Part shown: positions 1 to 8,980 of the stretch, one piece after another | Layout: each line of letters opens with the position of its first letter | Position numbering within the stretch: position 1 is the first letter of the stretch | Source of the DNA: Hwanghaeella sp965227365 | Lineage (GTDB): Bacteria > Pseudomonadota > Alphaproteobacteria > UBA8366 > Aestuariispiraceae | NCBI RefSeq assembly: GCF_965227365.1 | Contig: NZ_OZ245754.1 | Span: 4,898,001 to 4,962,000 of the forward strand | Length of the DNA: 64,000 nt | Reading direction: 5' to 3' | The notes under the pieces: generated by a model | Database searches by the model: none | What the model saw: only the letters and a program-made list of their open reading frames with translations | Told to the model about the DNA's origin: nothing | Made by a program: the position numbers and the translations under genes

Positions 1-20
1 AACAGACAATCGGGGTCAGC

Positions 21-806
21 TTGACCCCCAAACGGTTCGGCGCCGTCAATTGGTACGGCCTGTGGTCTCTTTACAAAAAGGAGGTCCACCGCTTCCTGAA
101 GGTCTTCACGCAAACCGTCGCCGCGCCGATGGTTACCAGCCTGTTGTTCCTGGCGATCTTCACGTTGGCGCTGGGACGGGCGGTCGAAACGATCGGCGGC
201 ATCCCCTTCAGCCAGTTTCTGGCTCCGGGTCTGATCACCATGGCAATGGCGCAGAACGCTTTCGCGAATACCTCGTCTTCACTGGTCAGTTCGAAGATGC
301 AGGGCAATATCGTCGACGTTATCATGCCGCCGATCAGCCCGACCGAATTCGTCGTCGCCTATGCGATGGGCGGCGTGACGCGCGGCGTGATTGTCGGGCT
401 GACGACCTGGATCGGCATGTCCTTTTTCGTGACGATGGAGGTGCACAGTCTGCTGCACCTTGTTTATCACGGTATTGCCGCCTCGATGATGCTGGCTTTT
501 CTGGGGATGATCGGCGGGATCTGGGCCGACAAATTCGACCATGTCGCGGCAATCACCAATTTCGTGGTGACGCCCTTCGCCTTCCTGTCGGGGACATTCT
601 ATTCCATCGCCCGATTGCCGGAGCCGTTCTATACCCTGGCCCATTACAATCCATTTTTCTACATGATCGACGGATTCCGGTATGGCGCCATCGGCCAGTC
701 CGATACTGCACCCTGGATCGGCATGGTCGTGATGGCGGGCGTGAATGCGGCACTCGGCCTGCTGGCATGGCGTATGGTCGCAACCGGTTACAAGCTGAAG
801 GCCTGA
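21..806 (+). CDS. ABC-2 type transporter permease (first of a pair)
   Basis: This 261-residue integral membrane protein fits the ABC-2 permease family (DrrB/NodJ-like), the membrane half of an exporter. Several hydrophobic segments are visible, including one at about residues 35-55, and the C-terminal half carries the usual NPFFYMIDGFRYG region. The only start visible is a TTG at 21, and the reading frame stays open to base 1, so the true start may lie upstream of the window. The stop is followed directly by a second permease, so the two probably form a heteromeric channel. The ATPase subunit is not in the window and presumably lies upstream. The exported substrate cannot be told from sequence. 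The family call is good; the 5' end is uncertain. Confidence 0.85.
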   Translation: MTPKRFGAVNWYGLWSLYKKEVHRFLKVFTQTVAAPMVTSLLFLAIFTLALGRAVETIGGIPFSQFLAPGLITMAMAQNAFANTSSSLVSSKMQGNIVDVIMPPISPTEFVVAYAMGGVTRGVIVGLTTWIGMSFFVTMEVHSLLHLVYHGIAASMMLAFLGMIGGIWADKFDHVAAITNFVVTPFAFLSGTFYSIARLPEPFYTLAHYNPFFYMIDGFRYGAIGQSDTAPWIGMVVMAGVNAALGLLAWRMVATGYKLKA

Positions 807-807
807 T

Positions 808-1659
808 ATGATGTTGTTGGCGGAGGCATCGCGGGAGGATACGTCGCGCCGCCGCACCGCGCCGAAGATCACCTTGGCGGCCCGACGGATATCCGGCTTG
901 AACACCCTGGGCGTGGCAACGCTGATCTGGCGGCAAGTAGTTGCCGAATTCCTGGCATTCAAACTGGTGCTGCTGGGTCCGGCCCTGCAGGCGCTGTTGT
1001 TTGCCCTGGTGATTTCCCTGGCCGTGGGGTCTCGGATTGCCGAAATCGGCGGTCTGCCATTTCTGGAGTTCCTCGCGCCCGGTTTGGTGATAGCGGCGGC
1101 GGTTCAGCGCAGTTTTGAATCGACGGCCTTCTCCATGGTGCATGAGAAGTTGGAAGGGACCATTGCCGACGTTTTCGGGGCGCCGCTGAATGCAGGGGAA
1201 ATCCTGACCGGCTACACTATCGGCGCGATGGTCACCGGCATTTGTATCGGCCTTCCCGTATGGTTGGTCCTGCTTCCTTTCGGGGCGGGGCTGCCCGTCC
1301 ATGTGGCGGTGATGGTCTACTTCCTGCTGACGGGATGCGTGATCCTGGCGCTGTTCGGTCTGATCGCGGGGATGCAATCGCATCGCTGGGATTCCTTGGC
1401 GGCCAAAGAGACCTTCGTTCTGGCCCCGCTCCTGTTCCTGTCCGGCAGCTTCTTTACCATCGATGCCTTGGACGAGCCTTTTCGAACCATGATGATGGCG
1501 AACCCTGTCTTTCATCTCGTGAACGGATTCCGATACGCCATGACCGGATATGCGGATGCGCCGGTCTGGGTCAGCGTCACGGTCGTCGGCGGGCTTGCCG
1601 CCATCCTATGCGTTGTCGCGCTGCGCCTCGTCGCCGTCGGGTACAAGGTGAAGGCCTGA
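808..1659 (+). CDS. ABC-2 type transporter permease (second of a pair)
   Basis: A 283-residue paralogue of the preceding permease, starting one base after its stop, so the two are translationally linked. It has the same architecture: a cytosolic N-terminus of about 45 residues, then alternating hydrophobic segments and a C-terminal NPVFHLVNGFRYAMTG region matching the neighbour's NPFFYMIDGFRYG. Both proteins end in GYK[LV]KA, which supports a duplication. An ATG at 811 is an equally possible start. It is probably the second membrane subunit of one ABC exporter whose ATPase lies outside the window. The substrate is unknown. Confidence 0.85.
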   Translation: MMLLAEASREDTSRRRTAPKITLAARRISGLNTLGVATLIWRQVVAEFLAFKLVLLGPALQALLFALVISLAVGSRIAEIGGLPFLEFLAPGLVIAAAVQRSFESTAFSMVHEKLEGTIADVFGAPLNAGEILTGYTIGAMVTGICIGLPVWLVLLPFGAGLPVHVAVMVYFLLTGCVILALFGLIAGMQSHRWDSLAAKETFVLAPLLFLSGSFFTIDALDEPFRTMMMANPVFHLVNGFRYAMTGYADAPVWVSVTVVGGLAAILCVVALRLVAVGYKVKA

Positions 1660-1937
1660 TCGCCGTTCTCCTTGCGTGGCGCCGTGCTTTCCGCTAAACG
1701 CAATCCATGATCGGATTGAAGACCATAGAGCGGCTTGCCCGCCTGCGCCGACGTCGCGGAACCATCGCGGCGGCGCATGGGTGTTATTTGGTCGGTTAGG
1801 CTTTCAAATACCGATTTTCACCGCGCCGCTGGACCCCGTCCGGCGGTTCAGCATTTTAGGCCCTCGTTTCAGAACCAGAAGGGGTCGAATGCGGCGCGGA
1901 TTGGGTCACGGCCCGACCCTGGACCATGGAGAGAGAA

Positions 1938-3143
1938 ATGACGTCCGAAACTCGCAAATCCGCTGTCATGAACACCTATGCCCGCTACCCGCTCACCTTC
2001 GAGCGCGGCGAGGGCATGTACCTGTATGCGACGGACGGGCGTCGATATCTGGATTTCTACGGCGGCATCGCGGTGAACTCGGTCGGCCACAGTCATCCGC
2101 ATATGGTGAAGGCCCTGCAGGACCAGGCCGCGAAACTGTGGCATGTGACCAATCTGTTCCAGATCCCCGATCAGGAGCGGCTTGCCGCACGGCTGGCCCA
2201 GGATTCCTTCGCTGATCAGGTCTTTTTCTGCAATTCCGGTCTGGAAGCGATGGAAGGGGCGATCAAATTGGCGCGCCGCTATCACTTCAAGAAAGGGCAG
2301 CCTGAAAAGTGGCGGACCATCACGGTTCAGGGCGCCTTCCACGGCCGCTCGCTTGCGACCATCGCCGCGGCGAACAACCCGAAATATCTGGAAGGTTTCG
2401 GCCCGGCGGCGGATGGTTTCGACAATGTGCCCTTCGGCAATATGAATGCCCTGCGGGATGCCATCACGGACAAGACGGCGGCGATCGCGCTGGAACCAAT
2501 CCAGGGCGAAGGCGGCATCAATGCTGCGTCTCTCGATTACCTGCGTGCGCTGCGGGCGACGGCGGACGAATTCGGCATTCTGCTTGTGTTCGACGAAATC
2601 CAATGCGGCATGGGCCGTACCGGTAAGATGTGGGCGCATGAATGGGCCGGCATTGCACCGGATATCATGGCGTCGGCCAAGGGCATCGGCGGCGGTTTCC
2701 CGATGGGGGCGATCCTGGCCTCCGACAAGGGCGCAAGCGGCATTGATCCCGGCTATCATGGCACGACGTTCGGCGGGAATCCGCTGGCCATGGCGGTCGG
2801 CAATGCGGTCCTGGACATCATGACCAAGGACGGTTTCCTGGACCATGTCGATACGGTTTCCCGCTATTTGTGGGCCGAGCTGGAGAAACTGGTCGCGGCC
2901 AACCCGACCGTCTTCGAGAAGGTTCGCGGCGCGGGCCTGATGCTGGGTCTGAAATGCACCGGGGGCGTCGTTGCCGGCGACATGGTGAAGGCCCTGATGG
3001 CGAACGGCATGCTGACGGTCGGCGCGGGCGACAACGTGGTGCGTCTTCTACCGCCGCTGATCGCCGGGGAAGAACATTGCGATGAAGCGATTGCCATCCT
3101 GGAAAAGACTGCAGGCGAGATCGCCGCGAAATCGGAGGGCTGA
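1938..3143 (+). CDS. argD: Acetylornithine aminotransferase family protein (ArgD)
   Basis: This 401-residue PLP-dependent class III aminotransferase converts N-acetylglutamate semialdehyde to N-acetylornithine in arginine synthesis; family members can also act in lysine synthesis. It opens with the typical YARYPLTFERGEG segment. It carries the FDEIQCGMGRTG motif near residues 215-230 and the PLP-lysine region ASAKGIGGGFPMGA near 245. An ATG at 1926 is in frame, but the GGAGAGAG stretch sits at the right distance for the ATG at 1938, so that start is preferred. argF begins three bases after its stop, giving a two-gene arginine operon. The assignment is supported by context as well as sequence. 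Confidence 0.93.
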   Translation: MTSETRKSAVMNTYARYPLTFERGEGMYLYATDGRRYLDFYGGIAVNSVGHSHPHMVKALQDQAAKLWHVTNLFQIPDQERLAARLAQDSFADQVFFCNSGLEAMEGAIKLARRYHFKKGQPEKWRTITVQGAFHGRSLATIAAANNPKYLEGFGPAADGFDNVPFGNMNALRDAITDKTAAIALEPIQGEGGINAASLDYLRALRATADEFGILLVFDEIQCGMGRTGKMWAHEWAGIAPDIMASAKGIGGGFPMGAILASDKGASGIDPGYHGTTFGGNPLAMAVGNAVLDIMTKDGFLDHVDTVSRYLWAELEKLVAANPTVFEKVRGAGLMLGLKCTGGVVAGDMVKALMANGMLTVGAGDNVVRLLPPLIAGEEHCDEAIAILEKTAGEIAAKSEG

Positions 3144-3146
3144 TCC

Positions 3147-4064
3147 ATGGCCGAGACAAAACACTTCCTGGACCTGGATAAGTTCAGCCAGGACGAATTG
3201 CGCACGATGATCGATTTGGGGAACGCCTTCCGCAAGGACGGGCCCCGCGCCGGCGACAAGCCGCTGGCCGGCAAGGCCTTGGCGTTGATCTTCGAAAAGC
3301 CCTCGACGCGGACCCGGATCAGTTTCGACCTGGGCATGCGTCAGCTGGGCGGCGAGACGGTGATCATGACACCCGCCGAAACCCAGTTGGGCCGGGGTGA
3401 GACGATCGCCGATACGGCCCGCGTCCTGTCGCGCTATGTGGACGGAATCATGATCCGCACGACCCAGGAGGAAAAGCTTCTGGAATTGGCCGAATACGCG
3501 AGTGTCCCGGTTATCAACGGTCTTACCGACCGCACCCATCCCTGCCAATTGATGGCGGATGTGATGACGTATGAGCAGCATCGCGGTTCCATTGCGGGCA
3601 AGACGGTCGCCTGGTCCGGCGACGGCAACAACATGGCGACCAGTTGGATCCATGCCGCCGTCCGCTTCGGCTTCACGCTGAAGATCGCTTGTCCCGAGAT
3701 GTTGCCGCCGCCGCAGGACGTGCTGGACTGGGCTAAGCGCGAAGGCGGGTCGATCGAGGTTGTCCACGATTCCGACGCTGCAGTGACAGGCGCGGATTGC
3801 GTCGTCACCGATGTCTGGGTTTCCATGGGCGATGAGGACGAAGAAGCGGCCGCAACGCGCCATAACATGCTGAAACCCTATCAGGTTGATCAGCGGCTTA
3901 TGGACATGGCGGCGAAAGACGCCATCTTCATGCATTGCCTGCCCGCCCATCGCGGGGAGGAGGTGACCGCAGACGTCATCGACGGTCCGCAATCGGTCGT
4001 CTGGGACGAGGCGGAAAACCGGCTGCATGCACAAAAAGGCATTTTGGCCCATTGCCTGTCGTAA
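3147..4064 (+). CDS. argF: Ornithine carbamoyltransferase
   Basis: 305 residues, the usual OTC length. It catalyses carbamoyl phosphate plus ornithine to citrulline in the cytosol. The carbamoyl-phosphate loop FEKPSTRTRISFD is at about residues 49-61, DRTHPCQ near 128-134, and the ornithine-binding HCLPAHRGEE motif near 265-275. It directly follows argD (three-base gap) and almost certainly shares its transcript. The order argD-argF-hslO is a familiar alphaproteobacterial arrangement. Confidence 0.96.
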   Translation: MAETKHFLDLDKFSQDELRTMIDLGNAFRKDGPRAGDKPLAGKALALIFEKPSTRTRISFDLGMRQLGGETVIMTPAETQLGRGETIADTARVLSRYVDGIMIRTTQEEKLLELAEYASVPVINGLTDRTHPCQLMADVMTYEQHRGSIAGKTVAWSGDGNNMATSWIHAAVRFGFTLKIACPEMLPPPQDVLDWAKREGGSIEVVHDSDAAVTGADCVVTDVWVSMGDEDEEAAATRHNMLKPYQVDQRLMDMAAKDAIFMHCLPAHRGEEVTADVIDGPQSVVWDEAENRLHAQKGILAHCLS

Positions 4065-4139
4065 CACCGCAATCCGGGCCGTGATACCGTTGGGGGAGGC
4101 GGCCCGGTTCCGGGACCGGCACGATGAGGCCGGAATTGA

Positions 4140-4159
4140 GCGCCGCTCGGATGCGGCGC
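4140..4159. other. GC-rich stem-loop between argF and hslO
   Basis: A perfect 7-bp stem (GCGCCGC / GCGGCGC) with a 6-base loop lies 75 bases after the argF stop. No T-run follows it on either strand, so it is not a standard intrinsic terminator. It could still stabilise or punctuate the argDF message. Confidence 0.35.
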
Positions 4160-4204
4160 GTTCCATGTATTGAACGTCAGAAGTGATAACGGGTTTTTCT
4201 ATTC

Positions 4205-5167
4205 ATGACTTTTCCGAAAAGTGAAATCTCCATCGATCGTGACGGTGATGCGACTTCGGTCGACATTTCCGCCTGGATCCAGGACGACGTGATCCAACCC
4301 TTCATGATCGAACGCACCGGCATGAGTGGCCGGTCGGTTAAACTCGGGCCGGTTCTGGATGCGATCCTGCAGCGGCACGATTTGCCGGAAGCCGTCTCCG
4401 TGCTGCTGGGCCAATTTCTCGCCCTGGCGGTCGGCCTCGCGACGGCCCTGAAATATGAAGGCGTCTTCACCCTGCAGACCAAGGGCGACGGCGCGGTGCC
4501 GATGATGGTCGCCGATGTCACCCATGACGGCCATGTTCGCGGCTTTGCCCAGGTGAAGGGCGAGGTGCCGGGTCTGGCGGATGCGGCCAATGCCTTGGTT
4601 CCGAAACTATTGGGTGCGGGCTATCTCGCCTATACGGTCGATTTTAGTACCTCGGCCGAGCGGCATCAGGGAATCGTCTCGCTCGACGGGGCATCGCTCG
4701 CCGATGTCATCCATCATTATTTCGAACAATCGGCGCAATTCGATGCCGCCGTGTCGCTCGCTGCCGGCAAGGACGGGACCGGTGCCTGGCGGGCTTCCGC
4801 CATCGTGGTGCAGCACCTGCCCGCGGAAGGGGGCAGCGGTGGCGTCGAACTCGACGAGGAGGATTGGCGGCGGACCACGACGCTGCTGAGTTCCGCCACC
4901 AGCGTTGAACTGCTGGATCCGGACCTGCCGCCGGCGGATATGCTGTTTCGACTGTTCAATGAGGACGGCGTGCGGGTTTTCGAACCGCGGCCGGTTCAGG
5001 ATGTTTGCCGCTGTTCGGACGAGCGCATGCTGAACGCGCTGACCGCCTTGAGCGAGGAAGAGATCGACGAGGTCTTGACGGATGGTGCTGTCGTCATGAC
5101 GTGCGAGTTCTGCAATACGACGCGCAGCTTCACATCGGAAGTGATCCGCGAGGCCAAATCGGCATAA
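4205..5167 (+). CDS. hslO: Hsp33 redox-regulated holdase chaperone
   Basis: A 320-residue Hsp33 family member, a cytosolic chaperone activated by oxidation. The zinc-centre cysteines are present as CRC near residue 262 and CEFC about 36 residues later, i.e. the CxC...CxxC pattern that releases zinc and forms disulfides on oxidative stress. The N-terminal substrate-binding fold precedes it, with a long segment containing QTKGDG. It follows argF by 140 bases, a gap large enough for its own promoter. The ATG at 4205 gives the expected family length. Confidence 0.94.
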   Translation: MTFPKSEISIDRDGDATSVDISAWIQDDVIQPFMIERTGMSGRSVKLGPVLDAILQRHDLPEAVSVLLGQFLALAVGLATALKYEGVFTLQTKGDGAVPMMVADVTHDGHVRGFAQVKGEVPGLADAANALVPKLLGAGYLAYTVDFSTSAERHQGIVSLDGASLADVIHHYFEQSAQFDAAVSLAAGKDGTGAWRASAIVVQHLPAEGGSGGVELDEEDWRRTTTLLSSATSVELLDPDLPPADMLFRLFNEDGVRVFEPRPVQDVCRCSDERMLNALTALSEEEIDEVLTDGAVVMTCEFCNTTRSFTSEVIREAKSA

Positions 5168-5225
5168 GCTGGCGAAACCGGTCGATCGTAGAATCGATTT
5201 TGCGGGGGCATGGAGGGTGATCGAG

Positions 5226-5810
5226 ATGAAATTCGGTTTGAAGAGCGTTCTGGCGGCTGTCGTTTTGCTGGTGGCGGGTTGCGAGACCCATGTGGAGGTG
5301 CCGAGCTATGCACGCATCACCTTCAATCATCTGCCGCCAATCACCCTGGATGTTGCCACCGTTACCGCCAAGTCGCTCTATCAGAAGCCGCTGATCGCGC
5401 CGAATGTGGAGCATGAATTCCCCGTCGATATCGCGAAGACGGTGGAAGGTTGGGTTCCCGGCCGCCTGCGGGCGGAAGGCGCCGCCGGCACGGCAACGCT
5501 GACCGTGATCGACGCAAGCGTTGTCGAAACGAAACTGGATAAGGAGACCGGGCTCACCGGGCTCGTCACCACCGACCAGGGCCATCGCTACGATGCGACC
5601 TTGACCGCCACCCTGTCCGCGGAGGATCTGACCAGTCAGAGGGCGGCGGAAGCGACGGTGACCGTCAAGCGAAGCCAGACAGTGCCCGAGGATGCGACCT
5701 TCAACGAGCGCGAAAAGATCTGGTACGAAATGACCGAGAAGCTGATGGCGGATTTCAATACCGAGATGGAAAAGGCCATCGGGGAACATATGGCCCTGTT
5801 CCGCCGCTAG
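5226..5810 (+). CDS. Putative outer- or inner-membrane lipoprotein
   Basis: 194 residues if started at the ATG at 5226, which has GGAGGG ten bases upstream; an in-frame GTG at 5217 overlaps that Shine-Dalgarno and is unlikely. The N-terminus has a lysine, a hydrophobic stretch and a lipobox LVAGC with Cys19, so it should be lipidated and exported. The mature part is rich in Thr, Val and Glu and ends in a charged helix with paired Glu and Lys. I do not recognise a catalytic motif. It is convergent with gpsA, 31 bases away. Similar lipoproteins are common as conserved hypotheticals; the function is unknown. Confidence 0.75.
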   Translation: MKFGLKSVLAAVVLLVAGCETHVEVPSYARITFNHLPPITLDVATVTAKSLYQKPLIAPNVEHEFPVDIAKTVEGWVPGRLRAEGAAGTATLTVIDASVVETKLDKETGLTGLVTTDQGHRYDATLTATLSAEDLTSQRAAEATVTVKRSQTVPEDATFNEREKIWYEMTEKLMADFNTEMEKAIGEHMALFRR

Positions 5811-5841
5811 ATCCGCGGATAGCATCCCGGCTTTCGAGGGG

Positions 5842-6840
5842 TTATTCCTCGGTCAGGGGGCGGGAGAGCAAGCCGTCGATCACCTCGCCGATATCCTCGC
5901 CCTCGGTGACGATAGCGTTCACCGCGGAGCAGATCGGCATATCGACGCCGTGCTGCCGGGCCATATGTGTGATGGCGGCGGCGGTCCAGACGCCTTCCGT
6001 CACGGATCGCCGGGATCCCAAGACCTCTTCCAGGGATTTACCCTCGCCCAGCGCGTGGCCAAGGGACATGTTCCGTGATTGCAGGCTTCCCGCCGTCAGG
6101 ACCAGATCGCCGAGGCCGCTCAATCCCTGAACCGTTTCCATCTGTCCGCCAAGCGCGACGATCAATCGCGTCACTTCGGCAAGCCCGCGGGTGATCAGCG
6201 CGGCTTTCGCATTTTCCCCCAGGTCACGGCCGGCGACGATGCCGCAGGCAATGGCCAGAACGTTTTTGATCGCCCCGCCCATTTCCACGGCGACGACGTC
6301 CTCGCTGATATAGGGCCTGAAGGTCGGCAGCGCGATCCTTGCCGAGACCCGCTCGACGACCGTCCGGTCGCGGCCGGCCAGGACAAAGGCGGTCGGCCGC
6401 CCCAACGCCGCTTCCCGCGCGAAGGTCGGCCCGGACAGGACCAGGGCCGGATAACCGGGCACTTCTTCCGCCAGAACCGTGGTCATCGGTTTCAGGCTCC
6501 CCTGCTCGATCCCCTTGGCGCATACCACCAAGGCGGCACCGGGCGCCAAATGCGCCGCAAGGGCGCGGGCGATGCCGCGCAATGCCTGCGCTGGGGTGAC
6601 AAGCAGGACAATGTCCGCATCCGATACGGCGTCGGCCAGATCGCTGGTCGCCCGCAATGCCGAAGACAAGGCAACGTCCGGCAAATATGTCGGATTGCCG
6701 CGGCCTTCGTTGATATCGGTCACGACTGTTTCATTGCGGGCCCATAGCAGGGTCAGGGCTCCGTCCGGCGCCGCCTCGCAGGCCAATGAGGCAAGCGCGG
6801 TGCCCCAGGCGCCGCCGCCGATGACGGCCAGTTTGCTCAT
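5842..6840 (-). CDS. gpsA: Glycerol-3-phosphate dehydrogenase [NAD(P)+]
   Basis: 332 residues from the ATG at 6840. It reduces dihydroxyacetone phosphate to sn-glycerol-3-phosphate for phospholipid synthesis. The N-terminal nucleotide site reads VIGGGAWGTALA (residues 5-16). The conserved substrate region contains GAIKNVLAIACG near 190-200, with the catalytic lysine, followed by the all-helical C-terminal domain. The frame is open for another 58 codons upstream, but that extension lies inside tsaD and resembles no family member. Its ATG overlaps the tsaD stop as ATGA, which argues for translational coupling with tsaD. Confidence 0.95.
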   Translation of the reverse strand: MSKLAVIGGGAWGTALASLACEAAPDGALTLLWARNETVVTDINEGRGNPTYLPDVALSSALRATSDLADAVSDADIVLLVTPAQALRGIARALAAHLAPGAALVVCAKGIEQGSLKPMTTVLAEEVPGYPALVLSGPTFAREAALGRPTAFVLAGRDRTVVERVSARIALPTFRPYISEDVVAVEMGGAIKNVLAIACGIVAGRDLGENAKAALITRGLAEVTRLIVALGGQMETVQGLSGLGDLVLTAGSLQSRNMSLGHALGEGKSLEEVLGSRRSVTEGVWTAAAITHMARQHGVDMPICSAVNAIVTEGEDIGEVIDGLLSRPLTEE

Positions 6841-7925
6841 TGCGCACCTTCGATGGGCGTCTGGTGAGGCAAAATCGCCAATTTGCCCTTCCGCGTGCGG
6901 GCTGTCGGGTCGAGCGGCCAACGCGGACGCGGTGCGAAATCCAGCCGGTCCTTTCGGCCCAGGCGCAAATGTTCGATTCCGGCCCAGGCAACCATGGCCG
7001 CATTGTCGGTGCATAATGCGATTGGCGGGGCGACGAAACGCAAGTCCTCAACCGCCGCCAAATCGGTCAATTCGGCCCGCAGGCGCTTGTTGGCGGCGAC
7101 GCCGCCGGCGACGACCAGGGTTACCGATCCCTCGACGCCCTCTTCTTGCCGAAACCGCTCCACCGCGCGGCGGCAGCGGTCGCGCAAGACGGCTGCGGCG
7201 GATTTGTGAAAGGCGGCGGCGATGTCCGCGATATCCTGCTCGGTCACCTTGGGCAGACGGTCGAGTGTCTGACGCACGGCGGTCTTCAACCCGGCAAAGG
7301 AAAAATCGCAGCCGGGCCGGCCCAACATCGGGCGCGGCAGGTCGAAGCGGCTCGGGTCGCCGTTATCTGCAGCCCGTTCCAGTGCGGGCCCGCCGGGATA
7401 ACCCAGGCCCAGCAGTTTCGCCGTTTTGTCGAATGCCTCGCCCAGGGCATCGTCCATGGTCGATCCGTAAAGCCTGTAGTCACCCACGCCGCGAACCGCC
7501 AGAAGCTGACAATGTCCGCCCGAAACGAGTAGCAGCAGGTAGGGGAATTCGGCCGAATCACTCAGCCTGACCGTCAGGGCATGTGCTTCCAGGTGGTTGA
7601 CGGCGACGAAATCCAGTCCGCGGGCGAGTGCCATGGTCTTGCCGGCGGTAACGCCGACCATCACCCCGCCGATCAGGCCAGGGCCGCCTGTCGCGGCGAT
7701 ACCGCGCAAATCGCCGAAACCGATGCCGGCTTCCTTGAAGGCCTGCCGAACGACCCCGTCGAGGTGATCGAGATGGCTGCGGGCAGCGATTTCCGGCACG
7801 ACGCCGCCATAGGGGCGATGCTCGTCGAGTTGCGACAGAACGACGTTGCTCAAAATCGTGCCGTCGTCGCGAACGATCGCGGCGGAAGTTTCATCGCAGG
7901 AGGTTTCAAGCCCCAGAACCAGCAT
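6837..7925 (-). CDS. tsaD: tRNA N6-adenosine threonylcarbamoyltransferase TsaD
   Basis: 362 residues from the ATG at 7925, giving the typical start MLVLGLETSCDETS. It transfers the threonylcarbamoyl group to A37 of ANN-decoding tRNAs with TsaB/TsaE partners. The ASKHA fold and metal-binding VNHLEAHA motif (near residue 109) are intact. An in-frame extension of 20 codons upstream is not family-like. It is divergent from hemC across about 113 bases and overlaps gpsA by four bases, so tsaD-gpsA is a two-gene operon. This pairing is common in alphaproteobacteria. Confidence 0.95.
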   Translation of the reverse strand: MLVLGLETSCDETSAAIVRDDGTILSNVVLSQLDEHRPYGGVVPEIAARSHLDHLDGVVRQAFKEAGIGFGDLRGIAATGGPGLIGGVMVGVTAGKTMALARGLDFVAVNHLEAHALTVRLSDSAEFPYLLLLVSGGHCQLLAVRGVGDYRLYGSTMDDALGEAFDKTAKLLGLGYPGGPALERAADNGDPSRFDLPRPMLGRPGCDFSFAGLKTAVRQTLDRLPKVTEQDIADIAAAFHKSAAAVLRDRCRRAVERFRQEEGVEGSVTLVVAGGVAANKRLRAELTDLAAVEDLRFVAPPIALCTDNAAMVAWAGIEHLRLGRKDRLDFAPRPRWPLDPTARTRKGKLAILPHQTPIEGAQ

Positions 7926-8038
7926 GAAATGCCCTTTCGCCCCGTCCCAAATTCGCGTGCGAGTTTTGTGCGGGCGGTGATCCAAATATTGTTTCGGGGG
8001 TGTAGCGCAACGGGAGCCAATAGGCTACAGCTTCGGCC

Positions 8039-8980
8039 ATGCAATCATCATCGCTTTCCCCTACTTCCAGATTAGGCCCCCTTCGCATCGGGACGCGCGG
8101 TTCGCCGCTGGCCCTGGCGCAGGCCTATGAAGCGCGCGACCGTCTTTTGGCGGCGCATCCCGATTTGAATGTCGAAATCATCGAGATCAAGACGACCGGC
8201 GACAAGGTGCAGGACCGTCCGCTTTCCGAGATCGGCGGCAAGGGCCTTTTCAGCAAGGAATTGGATGCGGCCCAGCTGGAAAACCGCGTCGATATCGGCG
8301 TCCATTCCATGAAGGACCTGGAAACCTGGCTGCCCGACGGAATCGTGCTTGGCGCCTTCCTGCCGCGCGAGGATGTGCGCGATGCGTTGATCTGCCCGAC
8401 GGCTTCCCGCCTTGCGGATCTACCGGAAGGGGCTGTGGTCGGCACCTCCTCGCTCCGCCGTCAGGCACAGATATTGGCGAAACGGCCGGATCTGAAGGTC
8501 GTCCCCTTTCGCGGTAATGTTCAGACGCGGCTTCGCAAACTTGCTTCCGGCGAGGCGGACGCCACGCTGCTCGCGATGGCGGGCCTGAACCGCCTCAGCA
8601 TGGAGGATATCGCGGCAACGGCTTTGGCGCCGGAAGAACTGCTGCCCGCGGTGGCCCAGGGGGCTATCGGCATAACGACGCGGGCGGGCGCAGACGACAT
8701 ACTGGAGCTGCTCGCGCCGCTGAATGATCCGGATACCGCATGGCGCGTGACGGCGGAACGCGCCTTTTTGGCGGAATTGGACGGGTCGTGCCGGACGCCG
8801 ATAGGCGGATTGGCGGAGGCCGTCGGCGACCAGGTTCGTTTTCGCGGTCTCGTGGCGCGCCCAGACGGGTCCGGCATGATGAGCGTCGAGCGGAGCGGAC
8901 CGTTGGGGGATGCCCTCGCCCTTGCGATCGATGCCGGCAAGACCCTCGCCGCCGATATGGATGACAGCTACCGGCCATGA
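8039..8980 (+). CDS. hemC: Hydroxymethylbilane synthase (porphobilinogen deaminase)
   Basis: 313 residues. It condenses four porphobilinogens to hydroxymethylbilane in heme synthesis. Family motifs include IGTRGSPLALAQA at about residues 18-30, the GEIGGKGLFSKELD-like segment near 64-76, and the dipyrromethane-cofactor cysteine in LDGSCRTPIGG near residue 248. Its last four bases overlap the start of the hemD fusion gene, so the two are translationally coupled. It is divergent from tsaD. Confidence 0.96.
   Translation: MQSSSLSPTSRLGPLRIGTRGSPLALAQAYEARDRLLAAHPDLNVEIIEIKTTGDKVQDRPLSEIGGKGLFSKELDAAQLENRVDIGVHSMKDLETWLPDGIVLGAFLPREDVRDALICPTASRLADLPEGAVVGTSSLRRQAQILAKRPDLKVVPFRGNVQTRLRKLASGEADATLLAMAGLNRLSMEDIAATALAPEELLPAVAQGAIGITTRAGADDILELLAPLNDPDTAWRVTAERAFLAELDGSCRTPIGGLAEAVGDQVRFRGLVARPDGSGMMSVERSGPLGDALALAIDAGKTLAADMDDSYRP

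Noticed and set aside
1660..1937. Possible small gene before argD
   Set aside because: Open frames in this 278-base gap lack Shine-Dalgarno sites and sensible composition; it most likely holds the argD promoter.
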